Assembly: GCA_905178155.1 (NCBI GenBank)
Contig: CAJINV010000008.1
Coordinates: 3,522,013 to 3,586,012, forward strand
DNA: 64,000 nucleotides
Direction of reading: 5' to 3'
Source of the DNA: Amoebophrya sp. A120
Lineage: Eukaryota; Sar; Dinophyceae; Syndiniales; Amoebophryaceae
Shown: piece after piece, positions 22,922 to 33,952 of the stretch
How the letters are laid out: each line of letters begins with the position of its first letter
Position numbering within the stretch: position 1 is the first letter of the stretch
Position numbers and translations under genes: made by a program
The notes under the pieces: generated by a model
Told to the model about the DNA's origin: nothing
What the model saw: only the letters and a program-made list of their open reading frames with translations
Databases searched by the model: none

Positions 22922-23539
22922 CGATGAAGGATTTTTCTTGCTGCAAAGCAGTTTTTGGATTGTTTCTCCTGAGCTAATTTTGAAATTTCACTCTCGTTTG
23001 TTTCCGTTTCTCGCTCGAGTTCTTCTTGATTCGCAATGAAAAACGAAAAGGAACAGGCTTTAGCTTTGAAGACAGTTTCAACCCGCTGTGTCGCTTGTAA
23101 GTGCAAATAAAATGGAAGCACTGCGCAATAGATTAATATCAGCAGCCACCGGGCTGATGCTGCTCCGTCCCTGCGACGAATCTTTTTGTACACAGTCGCT
23201 TTTGTATGATTTAGATGTTCATCCGGAATGAAGCGGCCATTCCCGGCACGCCTTATGCAAGTAGCACAAGTCGGTGCGGCTCTGTACAAGAGGCACCGCC
23301 ACCACCACATAATTTCCACCTATTTCGTTGTCTAAACTCATTGTCGTGAAAGTCGCTCTCTTCCAAGGCCACGGTCATGAATCCGATATTTGCATGATGA
23401 GAATTTCCATACGCGACCGAACCCTTCTCGTGATCGAAAGTTCAAGGAGATCTTTTCACGGTTCGCAAATCAAAATCTTTTTCAACACTGTTGTCCTATA
23501 GGTTCTCGTAGAAGAAAGATTTCACCCTCTACCGCAACC
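22922..23539. other. Intergenic/5' region of the next gene
   Basis: Holds a minus-strand ORF (22864-23319, 151 aa) without domain or codon-bias support. Otherwise probably promoter and 5' UTR sequence. Confidence 0.4.
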
Positions 23540-25162
23540 ATGCGCCGTCGCAAACCGAATGCAGATTTTTCATTACCGTCTGTGATGACACATAATATCG
23601 TGTCTTTTTCTTTACAGGGATCATGCACGTTCTTGAGAAGTATCGTTCTTGTCGCGTTTTTGCTCCTTTGGCAGCCAGTTGAAGAAATTTGCGCGGTCAG
23701 AACTGCCGCCGCATCCACTTCCGCGCTGCTTTCGGTGGCAAAGACAAAATCCGAACGACTTGCCGATGAGCGACGTGCGCGAACAAGAGTAGCTGTAACA
23801 CTGGACGACACCAAGGTGAAGCAGCAGCAGCGGCAAAAAGTAGACCAGCAGCAAGAGGAAAATGAAAGCACCCGAACAAAGCAGACGCCCCGTGGGTTCA
23901 CCGCCTGCCAAAACTTTCTCCGCAACCGCAAGGCGCAGCTGATCAGCGGCCCCGATCTCGTGCGGGTTGTGGAGTCGATGTGCCAGCCGGCTGTGTATCG
24001 AAAGGAAAAATCCCCCCTCCCCATATCAAAACGGAATTTCTCATGCTGGATTTGTGTACACAAATCAGCTTTGTATTGCAGAGAGGCATTGTGCCCAGAT
24101 CCCCAGGCTAGGGAGGGGCGTATGGGTCTAGTTGTTCAGCATGGAAAACCCTTTAGTCCCCAGGCTAGGGAGGGGCTTCCCTTTAGTCCCAACAGCATGA
24201 GAAATCGCTTCCGTAATATGCCGGAAGCTTCTACCCTTGTCTTCTTGCAAGACAAATGCGATTTGTGACCTCAAATCAACAACACAAATTTTCAATATGG
24301 GGAGGAGGGATTTTTCCTTACGATACTGTCACGAACGGGAACAGCTCCTACCGCTACCGGAAGGCCTTATCAAATGTAAAAATGTCTGGGTCTGGAAGAA
24401 TCCGAACTTGTGATGCTACATTTGGATTCCAAAAAAATCTGGCTTGCATAAGCAGCAAAGGGAATGCAATTTTGGCTACGCGGAGAGGGCATTTGCCATG
24501 CGGAATAGGCATCACAGAGCCCTCGAAAAGTCTGTGATGCTAGGGCATGCATCACAGACATCATGGCCCATGCAAAACGTGCATGACAAGTCTCAGAATC
24601 TTCCAGACCCAGACATTTTTACATTTGATAGGCCTGCAAGGAAATGCAAGCCGTCACACTGGAAAAGTACGGCCACGAGGTGGATTGGGACCCGGCCGCC
24701 CTGTGCCACGATCTGATGACGCGGTTTCATCAGTACTCGCCCTCGAACGCACAGAACTTCAACATGGATGGGTGAACCGCTTGTCTCAGAAGACAAATTA
24801 AACTACTGGAGGGCGTCCACTGATGCGATTGTAAAAGTCGTGCATGGCACTCAAAAATGAGGCGATCCCATAATTCTTCCTCGGTTTGGATGTGAAACGA
24901 AGGATCGACGTGATGTTGGCAAATGATCACTACACTCAGACTTGAAACAAGAGTTCATAATCAGGAATAAACATTTGATGCCACCAGCTCTTTCTTTTTT
25001 CCGCAAAGACAAACAAATATAGTAGTTTCCAAACGGCGAATAGAAGTACGTAGCCATGGCATCGATCTTCATCAATCGTGTTGGCTTCAAGTACACCCCT
25101 GCATGAACGGCACCGGGCCGACTTACTTCGAAGACTTCCTGTCACCAACCGTGACAGTGTAA
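23540..25162 (+). CDS. Small membrane-anchored or secreted Cys-containing protein, unknown (245 aa)
   Basis: Exons 23540-23995, 24331-24367, 24636-24771, 25054-25162; 738 nt, one continuous frame. The Met at 23540 has a good context; an upstream in-frame Met (23390) would add 50 unlikely residues. A hydrophobic stretch at about residues 30-48 (FLRSIVLVAFLLLW) is a signal peptide or anchor. A charged Gln-rich linker follows, then a domain of about 120 residues with six spaced cysteines (ACQNF, SMCQP, ACKEM, LCHDL, SCWLQ, PCMNG). The spacing is faintly saposin-like but no family is claimed. Introns 1 and 2 are introners E and A, intron 3 is GT-AG. Exon 2 is only 37 nt. Confidence 0.65.
23996..24325. 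mobile_element. Introner, family E
   Basis: TIR TATCGAAAGGAAAAATCCCC and its inverse ending TTTTTCCTTACGATA. TSD CTGTG/CTGTC. A 19-bp motif (CCCCAGGCTAGGGAGGGGC) is duplicated inside. There is no AG at the 3' boundary that keeps the frame. Confidence 0.9.
24368..24630. mobile_element. Introner, family A
   Basis: Textbook copy: the left arm starts TATCAAATGTAAAAATGTCT, the right arm is its inverse ending ACATTTGATA, with perfect 5-bp TSD GGCCT at 24363-24367 and 24631-24635. Neither end offers GT-AG. Confidence 0.95.
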
Positions 25163-26009
25163 TTAGTGTGGCGCATATTTAGTGTTTCATTCTCATTTCC
25201 TATCCTCAGTAGCATTGACGATCAAGAGGTTGTATACATAGGCACAAAGTGGTAGTCCTCCTCTGCTTTCAAATACAAAGCGCAGTGCTTGTTGATGCAA
25301 AAAAAGCTCGGCAAAACCGACAAAAAAGTAGTTATCGCCGCCCGACGGGCTTTTTTTATGTATACTGCAACTGCTCCTTTGGCACACGTATTAACGAAAT
25401 CTTGAGCTTAGATCAAGGCCACAGAGAACCGTCGCAAGAAAATCTATCATGAAAGAAGATCTCATTGCAGAAAGATCTTGATACGTGTAAAAAAGCTGAG
25501 TGAGAAGTGTTGTCCTCGAAAATATAATGGATGCAGAGGTTATGGATACAAAATTAGTTTCTAGAATGAAAAAATTGGCACTGCAACCCCTTTACGTTCT
25601 TCTGGATAGGGGTTCTCTTCAGATCGCCATCGTACTTCAACATACACTAAGATTTGTTGAGTGCCCTCACTTGCTCAAGGTAGACCAACAAGGTAGGGGT
25701 GCATTTATTGCGTTATCGATCTTCCATGTAGTAAGTTATCTCATCGATGTAAATCGAAAATGCAAATGAAGGTCTCCTGTAAGTGGTTGAATCTGCTTCT
25801 GTTGTGATAGGTAAACAGGGGTGGAACCGGAAGCGATTCGAGCGGTTATCTATACTTGGAGTGGTTCTTCATTCTGCTGCTCATTTGCGCTACCCATGCC
25901 TCATGTACGTTTCGTATCAATTAGTTGTTCACAGTTGTATAATTTACTACTAGCTATCGGGTCCTAGCACGACTCTACTTTTTCTCTCCTGGCTCTGCTC
26001 TCGTCTGTT
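25163..26009. other. Intergenic region, no supported gene
   Basis: About 0.85 kb. An 89-aa + ORF at 25500-25769 has no homology signal or coding bias. The remainder is probably the promoter of the SNF2 gene. Confidence 0.5.
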
Positions 26010-29000
26010 ATGTCAGACAGTGAGGATCTTTTGATCAAGCGGCGGCAGAAGCGCCGTCGCGTTGTGGCCGACAGCGAGGACGAGGACGAGGATCTTCCGC
26101 CTGCACCTCGACCAGCGAAAAACGACGCGCAAGAGGTACACCAGCACCATCCAGACCGACTACCGACCCCCGGCAATGGTACTAGAAGTGCTGCGCTAGA
26201 CGCGCCGGCTAGTTCCAGCACCGCTAGCAGTAGAAGTTGTACGACTACTACAACCCTCGCCGCGGCAGGGGCAGCTGCAGGAGCCCCTCCTGGGGGTAAT
26301 TGCACGAGTAGAGGAGCATCAAGTTCCAACCTGCAATTCGCTGCACAAGACATGAGAATAGAGCATCAATCGGTACAACTATCGCCTCCGTCGCTGTTGG
26401 GCCAGGGGCTAACGAACCTCCTTGCGGGGTTGGAGGGACCCCCGCCGGAAGAGGCAATGGCAGCAGCGCCGTCCTCCTCGTCGTCGGGGCCAATGGTTGA
26501 TATGATAAGACCTGTTGCACCAGCTCCAGCAGCCGCCGGGGGCCAAGTCTCGTTTCCGCCAGAATCTTCTGCAGCACGACTACAGCAAGAAAATGCAGCC
26601 ACTGTTCCACATCAACAAGCACAAAACGGCACACTAATACATGGAATGGTAAATAAGGGAAAAGGTAAAGGAAAAGTGAATGGCCAGGTAGTTGTACAAC
26701 AACGAAATGGAAATTTTCAAGTTCCCGGAGATCGTGGAGCACAGTATCAAGCAGCTCTACAACTTCAGCAGCAGCAGCAGCAAGTTCCTGTGCAAACAAG
26801 TGGCCGAGCAGGACCTCGACTCACCCAGCAGCAGATGCTGGAGCAGCGACAGAGGCAGCAGCAACTGCTGCTCGCCCAGCAGCAGCAATTTGCGCAGCAC
26901 CAGCTGGCGTTGCGGCGGCAGCAACAAGTCGCAGCTTCTGGGTCAGGACGACCCCACGTTCATCATTTTGCACCAGACCCAGTGCACCAGCTGGCCGCCC
27001 CCGCGCCCGCTGCTCCCGGTGGCCAGAAGAGGAAGAAGCGAAAACAGCAAGCGAACCACGGTTCCGACGATGAGTATTCCCCTCCCTCGGCCTCCTCCTC
27101 CGACGAAGAGGACCCAGAGTACGACAGCCGCGCGGTGCGAAAACAGCGCAAACAGCAGCAGAAGCAGGAGCAGGAGGCGAAGTCGTGGCAGGCGAGTGTG
27201 GACAAGATGCGCAAGACGGCGAGCCACGTGGTCTTCTTGGTGCAGAAGGAATTTGCGAAAACCCAAAGCATCCACGGCTTCGCGCGGGTGAAAAAGGCGA
27301 TCGCGAAGGGGCGCACGAATTTGGTAGAAAATTGCAACGACGCGGGGTTCGTGACCCAGAACAAGATTTCACTTGTTCCGACGACCAGTGCTGGCAACAC
27401 AACTGGAACGACGAGTAATGGGGCATCTTCAAGTACTGCTACTGCTGGTGGTGCACCCTCCACCTCGCTTCACGACCCAGGAGCATCTTTAACGACGGGT
27501 ACAACATCTGCAAACACGAGCTACGGCAAGTTGAAGGACTACCAGAAGGTGGGCGTCCGCTGGCTCACGACGCTGACGAACGCCGGCTACGGCGGCATCT
27601 TGGCGGACGAGATGGGGCTGGGCAAAACCGCCCAGATTCTCACCTTTCTGGAGCTCCAGAAGTTCCGCCAGGGGCCGCGCATGGGCCCCATCCTCGTGTG
27701 CGCGCCGATGTCGCTCCTGCGAAACTGGGAATTGGAGGCGGAAAAGTGGACCGGCATGCGGGTCTTCCGCTACCACAGCTCCAGCCAGAAGGAACGGTGG
27801 CAGCAGGCCGCGGAGTACATTCGGGAGGTGAACAACCACATTCGGCAACACGGTGAGGACGCGGGGAATCTGTACGACATCATTCTGACCACCCAACACG
27901 TGCTGGCGAGTCGCGAGGACCGGAAGGCCTTCCTGATGCAGCTGCGCTTTTCCTACTTCGTCACGGACGAGGCGCACTTTTTGAAGACCACGAACACGAA
28001 GCGGGTCCAGGAGATGCACAAGATCAAGGCGGAGAAGCGGATCCTGCTGACCGGCACCCCGATCCAGAACAGCCTGAACGAGCTGTGCAACCTGCTCTGG
28101 TTCTGCATGCCCAGCGTTTTTTCCGCCTTGACCGAGCTGGACACCGCGAAAGACAAGAAACTCAAGCTCAACTGGCTGCAGAACCTCTCCTCCGCCTTTC
28201 TCCTCCGCCGGCTGAAGAGCGACGTGCTGAAGGATTTGCCGAACAAAAAGGTGTTGGTGTTCGCGACCGACCTGACGGCGTCGCAGAAGCTGCTGTATCA
28301 GAAGGAGATCGCGGAGTTCCAGGGCAGCAGCGGGTCCGTGGTCTACAGCTACGGCACAACAACCTCGAGCGTAGCTTCCGCCTCCTCCTCCAGCGCTTGT
28401 AGTTCTGCCCTGCTGTCTCCCCCCGCGGACACCGCGAGCTTGAGCTCCAGTGCGAGCAGCGCGAGCAGCTCGCTGGTGAAGCCAGCACATCACCACCGGG
28501 GCGTGACCACCCGGAGCGCGCGACAGAAGATCGCTGCGAATATTAAAGCGACATCAACGAGCTCTAATACAGCAGCCATCTCGACGACGTCCGGGAAGCA
28601 CCTGCTGCCGTTGGGCAAGCAGAACCAGCTGGACAAGGGCACCGCGACGGCCTTCAAAAACATCTACTCGCGGCTCCGCCGGATCTGCGGCGCGCCGCTG
28701 CTGGCGCAGACCAAGTTCACGGAGCAGCAGTACACCGAGCTGGCGCAGTTGCTGCTACCCAAACGGGACGACTTCCTCAAAGCTGGGTTGCAGAAGATCG
28801 AGAAGCAGGTGCGCCAGTGGTCGGACTTCGAGGTGCACAACGCGGCGAAGTGCTTTTACCTGCCCTACCCGTACCGCGCGACCGCGGAGGAGATATGCGC
28901 CGGCGGGAAGATGCAGGCCTTGCTGGCGCTGCTCGAGGAGCGGCAACAGGAGAAAACGTTGGTGTTCTCCCAGTACACGCAGTATCTCGACGTGATCGAG

Positions 29001-30329
29001 GAGGCCCTGCTGCTCAAGGGGTTCAATTACGTGCGGCTCGACGGGTCCACGGCCAGTGAAGACCGCCAGCAACTCGTGGAAGATTTTTCGACATCTGCTA
29101 CTGCGCACGCTCCTCAAGATGGAGAACTTCCGGCGGACAAGGGGAACGACCTCGGCGGGGCGGCGGCGCAACTACAACAACCAGGACCCGTCGGAGCCGC
29201 TGCGGCAGTAGTACCGGTGGTCAATGCACCAGAGAAGAAACCAGTGCAGGTGTTCCTCCTGTCTACCAAGGCGGGCGGGGTCGGGTTGAACCTCGTTGCG
29301 GCCGACATGGTCGTGTTGATGGACATGGACTACAACCCGCAGAACAATTATGGGAGTGTCAGGATTGAAATCGTCAGCGTTGAAATAGTTTGTCATGCAT
29401 AAAATGCATGACCCGAGGCACGTGTGTTGCAGAGCAGACAAGTGAGGCCGATTGTAAGCCTGTTTGGGGTTATAGCTCGAGCTGCTAAAGTAGCATGAGA
29501 AAATCGCTCTTCTTTGCCTAAACAGCATGACAAAGTGGATTTAGGGACCACCGAAATTTGTCTTGCGCCACTTGGAAACTGGGCCCCAACTGGCCTTCAT
29601 TTTATGCATGACAAATTATTTCAACTTTGTCGATTTCAACTCTGACACATCCATAACAATCGGCAGGCCGAAGACCGGGTGCACCGCATGGGCCAGCAGC
29701 GCGACGTCACGATCGTTTACATGCTCACGTTGAAAACCATCGAGGAAAAAGTTTTGGAAATCAACCTGCGCAAAATGAAGCTGGACGCTGCTTTTGGTGG
29801 GGTCAATGCGCTCGCCAAAGCCGCGGAGGGGATCAGCACCGAGCCTGGAAGTAGTAGTGGTACCACGACGATGTTGAAAACATCGAATTATAACGGGAGC
29901 AGTGCTGTTGACCCAACAGCGGGCGGGGCCCCATGTCCAGGCGGAGCTGGACGTCATCTAGCAACACCCGGAACACGACCTCAGCACATCAACGATCCTA
30001 CTCTTGGTCATCTCGTCGTCCCTCATCGTCACACGACGGACAGCCCTGCTCAGGAAGCTGCGGGGGCTGTCGTCCCATCTTCCTCGCAAATAGCACAGCA
30101 TCCCCGTAGTGGGCCACAGTCTACTGTGCAGCTGCCCGGTGCATCCCCAGTTTCCCCGCGGGTCGAGGACGATCGCGCACCAGAAGACGTGGAAAAGGAG
30201 AGCCTGCTGGAGCTCAAAAACTCGTTCGCGGTTCTCGATGAGAGCGGTCGCGGCGAGGAGGTCTTGAAGGAGGAAGCAGCGTCGTGCAAGGTCGCCTTCG
30301 TGTCCTCAGTAAAGGACTTGCTGGGATGA
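26010..30329 (+). CDS. SNF2-family chromatin remodelling ATPase, Fun30/SMARCAD1-type (1335 aa)
   Basis: Exons 26010-29348 and 29661-30329. SNF2 ATPases use ATP hydrolysis to translocate on DNA and move or evict nucleosomes. The disordered N-terminus (1-510) has acidic, Gln-rich and Lys-rich stretches. Lobe 1: Walker A ILADEMGLGKT (DEMGLGKT at 533-540), motif II DEAH (653-656) followed by FLKTTNTKR, and motif III LLTGTPIQN. The last two resemble Fun30/SMARCAD1 (DEGHMLKNMNT). Lobe 2: EKTLVFSQYTQYLDVIEE, then motif V LLSTKAGGVGLNLV near 1083-1096, then motif VI RQAEDRVHRMGQQRDV from 1114. A Ser/Ala-rich insert of about 100 residues lies between the lobes. The only intron is an introner that cuts between the conserved PQNN and RQAEDR. 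No CUE domain is visible in the N-terminus, so the subfamily call is moderate. Confidence 0.9.
29349..29655. mobile_element. Introner, family B, in SNF2 motif VI
   Basis: TIRs TATGGGAGTGTCAGGATTGA and the inverse ending GACACATCCATA; TSD ACAAT at 29344-29348 and 29656-29660. Exact removal restores PQNNRQAEDRVHRMGQ. Confidence 0.93.
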
Positions 30330-31073
30330 GGAAGCAGGTCGTTCAGTAGTATTTTTCTACTTTCTTACCCCCATAGACACAGACAGAGTTAGTGTTAGAT
30401 TCAGATTGAGACATCAAAGTATGTACCCTGCCGGACCAACGAGTGGCTCTAGGATTTGTCATGCTGGAATGACAGTAATATGAAATATGGACGACGATGA
30501 AGATGCAGGGTCTATTCGTTCCATTTCTATATTCTATTCAGCCCTTGAATCTTTTTGCAACAACCAGGCAAAATCAATGAACGAGATGTGTCCGATGCAA
30601 CAGATTAAAAAGGTCAAATTCATCAAAGTCGCGCAATCAAAACATACACACAGAAATCGAAAATGGATTGCGTGTGGTCTTGTCACGGCGGAGAAGTAGA
30701 CGCCCCGCATCTTCCATTGCTTGCTTGTATATAAACAAGTTGTCGGGCTCGAGTCTGCGCGAACGAAGGACAAGGATCAATAATGGCAAGCCCGCCTCAC
30801 GTAGGGTAGCAAGCTTACAGGTCCGTAGTTGGCAGTCCGTTCACTTGCTCACTTTTCAAAGATCTTGATCCAAACCGATCAAAATTGCAAATGAGCTGTA
30901 GAGGGTTCTCTTGAAAAAGGTTCGACGCCGTGGACTCGATGTGCTTGAAAATCGAATAAAAACAATGCCACCTTGTCCCGTTCAGCTAACGAGAGCATTT
31001 TTGCGGGATCTGAATCTAGAACGACGCAAAGATCCCCGGCAAGTAGAGATGACGTTCCTGTATAGAAGTTGTA
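30330..31073. other. Intergenic region, no supported gene
   Basis: Downstream of the SNF2 gene; only short ORFs. Confidence 0.5.
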
Positions 31074-31580
31074 AGAACAAGGTAACAAGGAACCTAGACG
31101 TGACCGGGGGGGTCACGTCCGTCCGGCCGGCCGGACGGACGGCACGTGACGTGACCGGGGGTCGGTCGTGGTGGAGGAGGTGGAGGTGGCTGCGGTGGAC
31201 CGCGCGGCCGGGCAACTAAAAAAAAAAAAAAAGGTCATGAGCTCGGCACTTCACTGAAGAACTGCCTTCTTCGTCACGCTCCGCCCCCGGTCACGCGGCC
31301 GGGGGGTGTCAGCTACCTAGCTCGGGCGCCCAACTAAAAAAAAAAGGTCATGAGTTCGGTCTTTCACGGAAAAACGGAAAAAGGCGCGGCTCTTGCCGCT
31401 GGTCCGCCGTCGGTGACGCGGCCGGGGACTTCTAGCTACCGAGGGCCACAGTTGCTGCGGCATTCAGGAGCGCCGAACTCGCCCCGAGGCCGGACTGCCC
31501 CCGGTCACGTGCCGTCCGTCCGGCCGGACGGACGGACGTGACCCCCCCGGTCACGTCTAAGTTCCTTGTTACCCTGTTCT
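31074..31580. mobile_element. 507-bp foldback (MITE-like) element
   Basis: The outer arms (about 31074-31155 and 31500-31580) are inverted copies for roughly 80 bp, starting AGAACAAGGTAACAAGG and containing GC-rich CCGTCCGTCCGGCCGG blocks that are themselves palindromic. Inside, two similar segments carry an A-run followed by GGTCATGAG (about 31218 and 31336). There is no ORF. It lies between genes. A clear TSD is not seen. Confidence 0.8.
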
Positions 31581-31938
31581 AAGGATGTAGTGATAACCTT
31601 GCTCGAAAGTCATCGAAAAAAAATGGTACTCAGACGTACTTATCATTCTCGGCGCCACGGAATTTGTCCTTATTTTCTTCACTAAAAAAGAACTACTCAT
31701 ACTCAATCACTCTGCTTCTTTTTTCAGGTGTACTATTATCAGGACAGGCGCTTTTTCACTGTTTCTAGTACTTTCCTTGGCGGAGTTGTTTGGACTGCAT
31801 TTTAGTATAAAAGGGAAATGTTCTTGTTCTTTCGAATTGGACCCGCGTATGGTTTTTAGTCCCTTTTTCAGCGACATTTTTTTTTACCGTCTGTTGCAAT
31901 AAAGTACCGATCGAAAAGAGCAGAAAATTTATAGCACC
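31581..31938. other. Upstream region of SURF6
   Basis: AT-rich stretch ending in an ATGG start context at 31939; presumed promoter and 5' UTR. Confidence 0.45.
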
Positions 31939-33952
31939 ATGGTATCCACCACCACCTTGCAGCTCGGTTCAGCCTCCACGACAAGGACCGCGGATCATGT
32001 TGGCTCCTCTACGACTGCGGCAACCGGTCGTGCTAACAGTGGTACAACGACCTCCACGGCGCTGAATTTCACAACCAGTCGGAAGATGGACAGCATCCGG
32101 AAAATTAGTGCGATGTTCGACGACTTGATTAACATGATTCCGCCACGGTACTACCTCAACGATGAGGAAAATTGGAGACAACTACCAAGCGTTGATGACG
32201 CCACGCCGACCACCGAGGTACTTATTTATTTTAGAGTGGTTGATGATACCTACATACTAACTGTGGGGCCGGCCTGAAGATCATGCTGCACATTGACGTG
32301 AACTACACCGGACTCGTCAAGATATTGTTGTGCATAAAGGCAAACCCATGGTGGGGATCATGATCCTGATCGTGCTGGATACTTATCAAAGTAAGTAAAC
32401 AAGAATTTCAAATTGCTGTATCGGCATGATGAAAACGCATCGCAACTTTCTTCATCGTTTAGGTTGTCTGATCTAGATGACTGAAAAAACGAGCGGCGTC
32501 CTTTCTGACGAACACATCGCGACAAAGTCAACATTGATTAATGCAGGAAATAAAAGAAGTAAATGCATTTAAACTTTAAAAAAAACCACAAAGGGGTTTA
32601 CGTTTACCCTTCAAACGTTGTAAATCACTTGAAAACATCAATCACGATCATCTCTTGTTCATCCAGGTTATCCACAAGCTCGCGCAGCAGCGGTTGAGCC
32701 AGCGGGGGAAAGCGAAGAACAAGAAGCAGAAAGGCAGTAATGGTTCGCAAAACAAACCGCAATCGCAATCGGAACTGCGGGCGAAGATGCAAGAGAAAAT
32801 TGCGCAGATGCAGGCGCAAAGGAAGGAGGAGCAGCGGCAAAGGGACTTGAAGAAGAAGGCGGTCAAGAAGGACAACGACAAGAAAGCGGACAAGATAAAG
32901 AAAGGTACAACATCTACCGACGAACAGCGAGGAACGACGGAGCCTACTACTCTACACAGTTCAAGAACAACTCACAACAATAAAGACGCTACTTCGACGC
33001 AAACGGCCAGCATCAGCAACAAGGATAAAACTCTAACCGGAGCTGCAGTTGTAGACCACGGGGCTCTTGCAGCAAAAGATGCAAAACGAACCGGAGCAGC
33101 TGCAACAGCAACTTGCTCCAAGGACCGCGACGACGTCGATCTCAATGAGGAGGACACCGCCGTCGGCGACCTGGATTTCGGGAATGTCAAGACAGAAAAA
33201 GCCAAGCTTTCGACCGAGTACGAGGAGAACAAAAAGGGCTCCAAGTGGAAGAAAATCGACAAGGCGGTGCGGGACGAGGAGCGGAAGCAGAAGAAACTGG
33301 AGAAACTGGACGACGCGACCCGGAAAGAGCTGGAGCAGCGGGAAAAGATGGACGTGGCGCTGAAGCGCGCCATGGGGGAAAAGGTGAAAACGGTGGACAA
33401 TGTATCCTGATTAAAAACGTTGCCACACCAGAGGCAGGAGGGGAAATCTGCTAGACAAATCAACAAGCTTTGGTTGTTTGGCATGGTAGGTTTGTCCTTG
33501 TAGTGTAATCCTGTTTAGCTAGTTCAGAAGCATCACAGATCGAGCATAGCGCTCTGATTCTAGCGTCACAAATTCCAAAACTCGAATAGAAATCGTTGCT
33601 CATAGGGCTCCGCATGAGAAACTTTACTTGCATGCAGAATTACATGACAGCTCTGGGGTGGGGATGTTTTTACACGGGATACAATGCCGCGAAGCTGAAG
33701 AAAACCAAAAAGCATCTCGTCCAGGAGAAGCGGAACAAAGCCTTCGAAAACAAACAGAAACAAGTAATGAAGGAGCAGAAGGGGGAAAATAAAAGCGGTG
33801 GAAAGATGAACAGTGGCAATAAAGGGACCAACCAGAAGGGCGCAGGAAAGAAGGGAAAGGGAGGAAAAAACACCGTCGGTCCGAAGCGACGCGGCGGCTT
33901 CGAGGGCAGCGTGGGGAAAAACACGGTATTGAACAAGGACAGGGATGTGTGA
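31939..33952 (+). CDS. SURF6: SURF6/Rrp14-like ribosome biogenesis protein (426 aa)
   Basis: Exons 31939-32217, 32667-33402, 33687-33952; 1281 nt in one frame. SURF6 (yeast Rrp14) is a nucleolar nucleic-acid-binding factor for ribosomal subunit assembly. The N-terminal motif FDDLINMIPPRYYLNDEENW fits the conserved SURF6 N-terminal element. The C-terminal domain is the typical Lys/Glu/Arg-rich helical region: GSKWKKIDKAVRDEERKQKK through LVQEKRNKAFENKQKQV, ending in a basic Gly/Lys tail. Intron 1 is GT-AG (449 bp). Intron 2 is a family C introner whose exact removal joins VDN to AAKLKKTKKH. The low-complexity linker at about 150-220 is lineage-specific. Confidence 0.85.
33403..33681. mobile_element. 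Introner, family C, in SURF6
   Basis: TIR TATCCTGATTAAAAACGTTG and the inverse ending TTTTTACACGGGATA; TSD CAATG at 33398-33402 and 33682-33686. Confidence 0.93.

Noticed and set aside
22864-23319. 151-aa minus-strand ORF
   Set aside because: Upstream region of a + gene; hydrophobic patches but no recognisable family or splice context.
27489-28496. 335-aa minus-strand ORF
   Set aside because: Lies entirely antisense to the SNF2 ATPase core; open only because of the GC-rich codon use of the real gene.
31074-31580. rRNA or tRNA gene in the GC-rich palindrome
   Set aside because: No cloverleaf or conserved rRNA motif; the GC-rich stems belong to the long inverted arms.
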